A stretch of DNA of 64,000 nt. Source: Massariosphaeria phaeospora. Taxonomy: Eukaryota; Ascomycota; Dothideomycetes; Pleosporales. Each line of letters begins with the position of its first letter. Position 1 is the stretch's first letter. Position numbers and translations under genes: made by a program. The notes under the pieces were generated by a model that was not told the DNA's origin, did no database searches, and was given only the letters and a program-made list of their open reading frames with translations. Below, piece after piece: positions 57,076-64,000 of the stretch. The stretch spans positions 2,051,001 through 2,115,000 of the forward strand of contig JAADJZ010000005.1 of assembly GCA_011032825.1 (NCBI GenBank). Reading direction: 5' to 3'.

Positions 57076-58128
57076 ATGGATCAGATACTAATACGACCCG
57101 TGCTCCCTTCAAAAGCTGAGTATCTCGGGACTCTCATCAGCGCCCATCCACCAGCGGACGATCCGAGGTGCCCGATATGCTTTGATGATTGGGACCACCA
57201 GCGACAATTCATTGTTCGGATTCGCGAATGCCAACATACCTTTCACTATACATGCCTGCTCGATTGGTTCAACAGCAGCACCACCGACCAGAGCAACACC
57301 TGCCCCAATTGCCGCACGAAACTGTTCCGGCCCGTCGAGGGCGTCGATTCCGAACTTCATGAAGCGCTGTTTCTACACCTTGAGACAGCTTTCGAGCACA
57401 CACTCAGTGGCACGGTGATCGCCGAACTGCCGCGCTATCCGGAGGGTATACTTCAAGCGATGAAGCGAGCGGTTGATCATACGATGGCATACATTGACGT
57501 CGAGGTCATGACCATGAACATGGCCCGTATGTCGCTTGCAGACGCCGAAGACCGCTCCAGAGCCCGCCTACCTCTTAGCGATGCAGCGAGTGAGGTGTTT
57601 CTCATGGGCCTCTTTATGGACCTGGATTTCGACGGGAACCTGACAACCGATCAATTTGTGGAGATGACCAAGGCCCGCCGACTCCACTTCGACCAGGCCG
57701 CCGCAGCGGGCAAACTGGACGGGCTCTGCGACATCCGCTTTCTGGAAGACTTCGACGTAGCGGTGCATTCTTTCGGCCTCATTGTTGCAGACGAGAACGG
57801 ATCCCGGGTGGAATGTAGGCTCGAAGTAGCCGAAGTCAACCCGCGCGGTGAGGTTGTTAGCTTTGTGCCGGACGTAGAGGAAGATTACTCTTGGCGCATG
57901 TCCAACTTCATGATGGTGAATATTGACAAGGAATGGGATAGCGAGACGGAAACGAACTTCTACAGCGTGAGCATCACGGAGGAATGCCCAGGGGCACTTG
58001 AAGCAGTCACAGACGATCCTACCTCGCATATATTGACACTGCAAGATACGGCGGGAAATCAGCTGCTGATTCGAACGCTGCTGGTGGATGAGGATAGGGC
58101 TGATGATCCGAGGATGAGTCTTGACTGA
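57076..58128 (+). CDS. RING-H2 finger protein (putative E3 ubiquitin ligase)
   Basis: Single-exon frame, 350 residues. Residues 32-81 form a RING-H2 domain: CPICFDDW, then CQHTFHYTCLLDWF, then CPNCRTKLF, with all eight zinc ligands in the C3H2C3 order. There is no transmembrane helix. The remaining 270 residues are acidic with helical segments, and show a short DMDFDGN-like acidic loop that is not a full EF-hand. RING-H2 proteins recruit an E2 enzyme and transfer ubiquitin to a partner; the partner is unknown. The partial RING gene at 63557 has the same layout (N-terminal RING with CPxCxxDW, then an acidic helical tail), so the two are probably paralogues from a local family expansion. Confidence 0.82.
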   Translation: MDQILIRPVLPSKAEYLGTLISAHPPADDPRCPICFDDWDHQRQFIVRIRECQHTFHYTCLLDWFNSSTTDQSNTCPNCRTKLFRPVEGVDSELHEALFLHLETAFEHTLSGTVIAELPRYPEGILQAMKRAVDHTMAYIDVEVMTMNMARMSLADAEDRSRARLPLSDAASEVFLMGLFMDLDFDGNLTTDQFVEMTKARRLHFDQAAAAGKLDGLCDIRFLEDFDVAVHSFGLIVADENGSRVECRLEVAEVNPRGEVVSFVPDVEEDYSWRMSNFMMVNIDKEWDSETETNFYSVSITEECPGALEAVTDDPTSHILTLQDTAGNQLLIRTLLVDEDRADDPRMSLD

Positions 58129-58369
58129 TTGGGAAAAGAGAACAAAGCCCGAGCTCAGAAACGAGGTAAGATTTCTCCTCGGCCGCTTGAGCCACTGAAA
58201 AATTACTCACACAGTAAGTTACAAAGCGAGATTTCTGAACCACATACCCACGACCACACTCCCATCTTTAGGAACCCTTTGGGGCGCCATTACCCCGTGT
58301 ACTAGATATAACAGAGCTTAATAAATGTGAGGACCTATCAAACTACATGCCCAAATAACTCAATTAAAC

Positions 58370-59792
58370 TCACGCAGCCACCGAAACAGTTTCCACGCCG
58401 ACCTCCGAGACCTGCACCTTCTCCGGCCTCTTCATTATCACCTCTTCCACCTCTTCAACATCAGTCAGCCCAAGCCACTTCAAGTTCGACGCCCAACCAA
58501 GGTCATCCTGGAAGTACGATTTCATCACCTCAACACCCCACTTCATGCCACTTGCCTCGTCGTACGTAAGACACTGTTTCCCAACAGCTATACCGATGAC
58601 CGCAGGCCACGACGGCAGCTCCACGTGCTCATACCTCTCGTCTTCCTCCGAGGTCCTCTCAGCGTTCAGTATCGACGCATATACGTTCGTGGCGGCGGCC
58701 TGGCCCATGACCATTGCGCTTCCGGCGCGCTTGATGCCGGACCATGCGATTACGTCGCCGACACCAAAGGATGATGCTGCGCTCGCGATGTCGGAGGCGA
58801 AGGATAAGTTGGGGTGGACCTTGATCTCTTTATCGGCGTTGAGACAGGCGTCGGGGAGAAATGCTGTTGTTGGAGATCCTTTCGTTGTGGAGTCGATGAC
58901 GAAGTCTGCGGTGAGCTTGTCGCCGTTCGCAATGGTGATTTCGGATTTGCCGTTGGGGAGTTGCTTGACGGAAGCTCGGTTACCGAGGATAAGTTCTACG
59001 CCTTCTTCTTCAAGTAGTGACTTGACTTTGTTCTTCACTTCCTCGGGGAGAGGCTCGGACGAGAGGACTTGTTGCCGCGAATGGATGAGAGTCACCGATA
59101 TGGAAGGGTAGCAGTTCTTGATCTCACTGGCAAACTCGATGCCAACTGCGCCAGCTCCGATGACCACGACTTTCCTTCCCTCTTGCAGCTTTGTAGTGTT
59201 TCCACCGACGATCTTCGATATAAATGCCTTGCTGTCCTGCATATACTCCTCGTAGCTGCCACCCTTGGGCACAGCGGGCCAATGTCTCTTAAGTCCCGTG
59301 GCCATGATCACATAGTCGTATGCCTGATGTTGCAGTGTTCCGTTCCGGTCGAGCCACTCAGCTACCTTGGCCTCCGGGTCGATTCTCTTTACGGAGCCAT
59401 GCTTGAAATGCAGACTGGGGTGCCGGAGCTCGTTCAGACGCGAGAATCGTTTCCACATGGTGCTTGTGTGTCTCGGAACAACGTGGGCAAGCGGCGTACC
59501 GACGGAATGAACTGAAGTGGTCAGCAAAACTCGAAACCCAATAGAGTGACGACTCACAATATCCGTCCCGTTCATCGATAACGGTGATGTCGATTCCGTT
59601 CTTGCTTTTCAAACCCTTGAAGTCTGGCCCGGGATACACAATCTGTTTTGCCTTTCCCTGCGCGTACTCCAGGAGATTCACAACTGCCGAGATACCGCCG
59701 TACGCACAGCCGACGATGAGTATTCGATGTGGGGCTGGAATGGAAAGGGTTGCAAGCGAGCTGAGCGGATCGAGAGTCTCTGGGGGCCTCAT
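58370..59792 (-). CDS. AIF/FSP1-like FAD-dependent NAD(P)H oxidoreductase
   Basis: Exons 59792-59558 and 59511-58370, about 458 residues. Two Rossmann motifs are visible: ILIVGCAYGGISA for FAD near the N-terminus and VVVIGAGAVGIEFASE for NAD(P)H in the middle. The ATGLKRHWP strand follows the first domain, and FGVGDVIAWSG near the C-terminus is the second FAD-contact motif (GD). This is the layout of the AIFM2/FSP1 and yeast Ndi1-related quinone oxidoreductases. There is no mitochondrial presequence or N-myristoylation glycine (it starts MRPPETLD), so it is probably cytosolic or membrane-peripheral. Likely role: NAD(P)H oxidation with a quinone or dye-like acceptor. A GATA-type TGATAAG lies about 55 nt upstream of the ATG. 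Confidence 0.88.
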
Positions 59793-61790
59793 CGTGAAGG
59801 ATGACTGATTTACTGGAGATATAGGGCTGAAGAGAGAGATGATCTGATAAGATGCGATCGATCAGACCTGCAGCGAGGCGCCTATGGCTTTTATTGCCTC
59901 CTCGGATGCCCCACCGACATCGGCACCGGAGTGACTAGCCTGGAAGCGGCTGCTAGAACGCGAATCTCCATTTCATCTGCCGCCGCTGCAGTAGGAGTGC
60001 AGCGTATTGGTGGGATATGTCGAGAGTGGAGCTGGCTAGGCCGAGCAAAGTTATCTGATCCACCGAGATTTTTATCAGATCCGCCGCTAGCGCGCTTGGT
60101 ACTCTTAGCCCGCGCGGAAGCACGCAACCAAGCGGAGTTCGACGGCCACTCAAGGGAGACTGCGGCGCCAAGGAGATGGATGACGCTGGCGGAATACGGA
60201 GTAAAGGTCGGGGTGGTTGTAGTTGCGGTGAGTGAGGATCGGTGGTCGGAAGTATTGCGGTGACATGGGGACAGCTAGCACGTGCGTGCGTGCCGAGGTT
60301 GCCGAAATGAACTCGGAGAACCGCTCCGGTCAACGTCAACGTCAACGTGGCTCTTTCGACGACTCACTATTATATCTACTCCAATCTGCCCTCCAAAGCC
60401 TTTTGTTGCAGCTGGATATAGCTGAGCATGGCGAAAATAGGTCTAAAGCTAGACTATATGCTATTCCACGCAGACTGCGCGCTGGTAATTGATAAACGAT
60501 CTAGACCAGATTGACGGGAGACACAATGCGGAGCCCATCTCATGGTTTATGCCATGTGCTTGTGTTCTTTACATTGCACGCCCGGAGCACATATGATCGG
60601 GCTTTGGAACCTTGGATCATATGCGTGTGGGGACGGGATAATGGATAGCCTCTTGACGATCCGCAAACTGCGCGTTGTCGCTAAATATCCCTCTATAGTA
60701 CGTTGACCGTCCGTGTAGCATCTGTGTAAGAGATAGGTGATAAATTGGGGCTAGGCTTCTTCCCGATTGTGGCTAACATCGTGGCCTTCCTAGATCTCTA
60801 TAACTCGGTTGCCCGAAATGGGAGCAGCATACGAACGTCGTGACTCCCATCGACATCGATATCGTCGCTGGCGCGAGACTAGAGAACTGAGGTTACACGT
60901 GGCATCGTCGGTCGTGTCAGTCCAACGGCGCAAGCACGGTGCTCATATCTATGAGTTACCTGTGGACACACTAAGTGGCTCATACTGGTAGCAATCCGCC
61001 CACTCAACACAATGCGTCATATGCTAGAACTTCGTCATTCACAGCACAGCAGTAATAAAACCTCTTATAAGGGCCTTTCGTGGACTGTCGCTCAGTGTCC
61101 CTACCTCCGGGGGATAATCGTCGGGCGAGAAGTCGAACTTCTGGTATTGCATCGATCCCGGTATACGGCTGGGGGAGCTGGATACAGATTTTAGAGTGTG
61201 AGTCGAACAGCGTCACTCGATATGAGTCTCGCTAGTACTGGCAAAAGAGTCACCTCTTTGTCAACGCCGCATCAACAATCACATCGTGTGGACACTCCTA
61301 TGACTGATATCCAGAGATGGACCAATAACGCGGCACAACAAGAGTCATCCGTGACGACTATACCGTGATTAGCTCGACGGCGATGTCAACAGATACTCGC
61401 TCTGGCCTCGCCATGGCTTGTGCGATACCCACGATCATACCATGATGTCTTCATGGTCTTACCGTGACTAAAATCCGGAGGTCAGTCATGGAAGCCATCC
61501 GCTTCTCGAGTCACCGATAGAGGTACAGTCATGCAGCTGCTCTCCTGTTTGAGTCATCATGAGGGTGTATATAAGGACCTCTCTGCACTGCTCCTGGCCT
61601 TCCTCTTTACCACACAAGTAGGCTCGAGCCATCAATCACATATCTTCACAGCTTCTGCATAACAGCTTTTGTATACTACCTTGCATACTACGTCGAACTC
61701 TCCAACCCCATTTTCCCACACCAAGTTCGCAGACAACACACTCTCGCAAACGGCCTAAAACGGCCTACACGATACCTTCCGCTTCGAATC
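59793..61790. other. 2-kb gene-free spacer
   Basis: Contains GTCAAC hexamer repeats near 60330-60348 and a TACCGTGAYT motif at 61361 and 61461, exactly 100 nt apart. The right end is the promoter of the 370-residue protein. No credible gene. Confidence 0.5.
61568..61576 (+). promoter_or_regulatory. TATA box of the 370-residue protein gene
   Basis: TATATAAGG followed by CT-rich leader, about 220 nt upstream of the ATG at 61791. Confidence 0.5.
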
Positions 61791-62903
61791 ATGGCCCAGC
61801 CGATAGATATCCACACCAAGGTTGGCGAGCTACACAAGGTGTTGGGGGCATATCGGCAACTTTTCCACCTAGAAGACTTCCGCAATTTCAAGCACATTTT
61901 GCAACGCTGCAACGACCGTACAAGAGTAAGGATTAAAGAGAGTCATCGAGCCACAAAAAAGAAATGGCTCAATGCCTTTGGCGAGGAGGTCCAGCTTGAG
62001 GCAGACGCAGACCAAGACTCTTCTAAGCACTTAGAATTGAGTCATTATGTACTCGACTACATTTTCCGCGGTTACCCAGAGTTGGCGCTATTTCAACGCG
62101 GTGGTCCAAATAAACCACTTCCCGTGGCCGCTGATATGAAGTACTTCCTAAGGAGAGAACGCATATTATCGCGTGAAGCAGAAACCGACTATAATGCTGG
62201 AGTAGAGGAAGCAATAGAGGAATGGCGAGCGCAGGAGGAATGGCGGCCAATTCTTGGATTCTACACCAATGTGAACGTCAGAAGAGTAGTGAGCAAGGTA
62301 CACGCATTCGGGCTAGAAGATTTCGAAGATCTGACTATGGATGACTTTGTCCCGACCCTGAACCGAGAGGAACTCAAGCATAAGGTCAAGACAATCACCA
62401 CGAGGTTCTTGCGTGTTTTCCAGTTGGCATCCGTACTAGGCAACGTCGAAGTCATGGTTCACCAGCAAACCCACCGCATAGCAAGGGTGAAAGAGGATTC
62501 AGCGAAATTCTTTCAGACCATTTACAACAAATTAAGGGAGCACGAAGAACTAGGCCACGTATATGTCGCCCCCAAATCCATGTACGAACCAACCTTCAAA
62601 TGCATCAGCGAGATAGATGCTACAACGGTAGTAGTCAGCTTAAATCCGGATATGCCCCTGCGACAGATTCTAGCTGACCTAATTCGCCAACCCGGAACCG
62701 ACTTCGAGCCCCCTGCGGCGATTCTTTGCAAGCATGTTGTTGAGACACTATCTGACCCAGACTTATCGAATCTACCCGCCGCCATGTACGAAGGGAACGA
62801 CCCGTACAGTCTCAACGTTACTTCCGGGTTCTTAAAGTACCTAGGGTATCACATCGGTCAGCTCGAATCCTCCTCTTATAGTTTATATATACCCGAGGGG
62901 TAA
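61791..62903 (+). CDS. Hypothetical 370-residue protein
   Basis: A single open frame, MAQPIDIHTKVGELHKVLGA to YSLYIPEG. I do not recognise the family. It is soluble, mostly helical by pattern, with charged segments (RIKESHRATKKKWLNAF, EEAIEEWRAQEEW) and no signal peptide or membrane helix. A clear TATA box at 61568, an A-rich leader with CACACAAG and a good frame length support a real gene. It lies between the FSP1-like gene and the second RING gene, which gives no functional hint. It may be lineage-specific. Confidence 0.65.
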   Translation: MAQPIDIHTKVGELHKVLGAYRQLFHLEDFRNFKHILQRCNDRTRVRIKESHRATKKKWLNAFGEEVQLEADADQDSSKHLELSHYVLDYIFRGYPELALFQRGGPNKPLPVAADMKYFLRRERILSREAETDYNAGVEEAIEEWRAQEEWRPILGFYTNVNVRRVVSKVHAFGLEDFEDLTMDDFVPTLNREELKHKVKTITTRFLRVFQLASVLGNVEVMVHQQTHRIARVKEDSAKFFQTIYNKLREHEELGHVYVAPKSMYEPTFKCISEIDATTVVVSLNPDMPLRQILADLIRQPGTDFEPPAAILCKHVVETLSDPDLSNLPAAMYEGNDPYSLNVTSGFLKYLGYHIGQLESSSYSLYIPEG

Positions 62904-63556
62904 TCTGAAGATGCAGGAGTCCAAGCACTCGAAACGGCTGAACGGCAATTCATCATACTGTATGTCGTCACGGTCCTCCCTCGATCTTCTTTGTCTTGTA
63001 CTTTGCTAGGTTGCTTCTTGTTTCTTTCTCCATTCATACTCTCATTCATGCCTGTATTAATACATTTTCCCATGTTATATGTACTCTGTTTCTTGTTTAT
63101 CCGGCATGCGGACTCTACTTTGCCCTTGGGGTGGTTGTACTTGTATCTTAGGGTGTCGGACTAGATGTATATTAAGTCCCACAATTAGTGATTGCTTATT
63201 TCTTTCGAACAATTGACGCCATCGTGTCGTGGGTTCTGGGATTTTACAATGGTACAAAATCAGATTGCCGATACGGAGGTACCAGGTGTCATTGGGCGTT
63301 GGAATGAGCTACAGGTAACGTTGTTTCCCCCGATCGATATCACAGCAGACCTAATGCTAACGTTGCTAATTGGCAGCGGTTTCACCCCACCCGGACTGTT
63401 TCATTACGATCGAGCGATATTTCTGACGCGACATTGTGCAAGGATTATGTTGGAAACAACGAGTAGAACAAATATCTTATTTCAGTAAGCGTAGTCTCGT
63501 ATAAATGTCGATCTAAACCGTACCAAACACCGCAGAACTCCAAAACGACCGCACAA
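62904..63556. other. Gene-free spacer
   Basis: AT-richer 3' flank and promoter of the second RING gene. No gene seen. Confidence 0.45.
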
Positions 63557-64000
63557 ATGGCAGAACCACAAAGCACGATGACCGAGTACGCAGCCGACAA
63601 CCGCTGGAGCTACATCGAAGAGAAACTCCCTCCATCCGCACCCTCCGACGAGCCATTCTGTCCGCTCTGCCACGGCGACTGGGAAGCCTCAACCCGAAAA
63701 ATCGTCTCCACGCACTGCGGCCATGTGTTCCACCGAATGTGCATCCTAACCTGGTTGCACAACAAGAACATCCCCAACTCCACCGACTGTCCCTGCTGCC
63801 GCGCCCCATGCTTTCCCCGCGACGACATGTACGGCCCGCGGGAAGAAGCGGCGCTTCAGTGGGTCTTCAACATCGAGGTCTTTCTCGAACATGCGATAGC
63901 GCCGGACCACGTCATGGGCTTGCTGCACGTCGATGAGAGAACAACGTTCGACGCGTTCGACAGGTATATTCATGCTTACACGTGCATCTACCTGAGAAAT
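63557..64000 (+). CDS. RING-H2 finger protein, 3' end cut off by window
   Basis: The frame starts at 63557 (MAEPQSTMTEYAADNRWSY) and is open to the window edge, 148 codons. Residues about 36-85 form a RING-H2 domain: FCPLCHGDWE, then CGHVFHRMCILTWL, then CPCCRAPCF. The region after it is acidic and helical. It resembles the RING protein at 57076 in the CPxCxxDW start and in position of the domain, so they are likely paralogues. Putative E3 ubiquitin ligase; the substrate is unknown. A GT dinucleotide in the last 40 nt (GACAGGTATATTC) could be a splice donor, so the last visible codons are less certain. Confidence 0.75.
   Translation, partial: MAEPQSTMTEYAADNRWSYIEEKLPPSAPSDEPFCPLCHGDWEASTRKIVSTHCGHVFHRMCILTWLHNKNIPNSTDCPCCRAPCFPRDDMYGPREEAALQWVFNIEVFLEHAIAPDHVMGLLHVDERTTFDAFDRYIHAYTCIYLRN

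Overview
This window looks like nuclear DNA of a filamentous ascomycete (Pezizomycotina), most likely a Dothideomycete. Genes are compact, with many short GT-AG introns of about 44-101 nt. Neighbours do unrelated housekeeping jobs on both strands, there are no operons, and the proteins carry fungal-type domains (GH11 xylanase, Asl1-like GH128, TORC2 subunit Sin1/Avo1, a fungal Pex26-like peroxin, DUF6604). The phylum is secure; the class is an inference from protein likeness.

Layout. 1-4.6 kb: 3' part of an epoxide-hydrolase-like alpha/beta hydrolase, a short-chain dehydrogenase and an LRR-like protein. 5.4-11 kb: secreted GH11 xylanase, a J-domain-like protein (NFKBIL1 type) divergent from an NSRP1-like splicing factor, and a secreted GH128-type glucanase. 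13.6-17.7 kb: a PRCC-like protein divergent from Sin1/Avo1, whose reading frame is split by two introns. 18.5-21.3 kb: a DUF6604 gene broken by a frameshift and a stop. 21.3-26.7 kb: a gene-poor tract with recurring TATATAAGCCCC core-promoter-like modules, diverged tandem repeats, microsatellites and a decayed coiled-coil gene. 26.7-32 kb: Pex26-like peroxin divergent from a PARN/CAF1-type deadenylase, then an F-box protein with an in-frame TGA before a zinc-finger-like tail. 32-34.7 kb: a second repeat-rich gene-free tract. 34.7-39.4 kb: CLC anion transporter divergent from an IAH1-type GDSL esterase. 40.3-47.5 kb: a conserved protein with a retropepsin-like fold lacking the catalytic Asp, next to a large Ubp12/USP15-type deubiquitinase. 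48.8-55.1 kb: a second SDR, a Glu/Lys-rich nuclear-type protein, a single-pass cell-surface protein and a 40-residue Cys-rich peptide ending in a CaaX-like box. 57-64 kb: two related RING-H2 proteins flanking an AIF/FSP1-like flavoprotein and an unrecognised 370-residue protein.

The genes do not form one pathway. Small themes are plant cell-wall and glucan turnover (GH11, GH128), ubiquitin signalling (F-box, USP, two RING proteins), mRNA metabolism (PARN, NSRP1, PRCC) and growth signalling (Sin1). No secondary-metabolite cluster, intact transposon, tRNA or rRNA gene was recognised. The least explained parts are the promoter-like module family at 21.6-26.3 kb (with an outlier at 32.95 kb) and the small Cys-rich CaaX gene.
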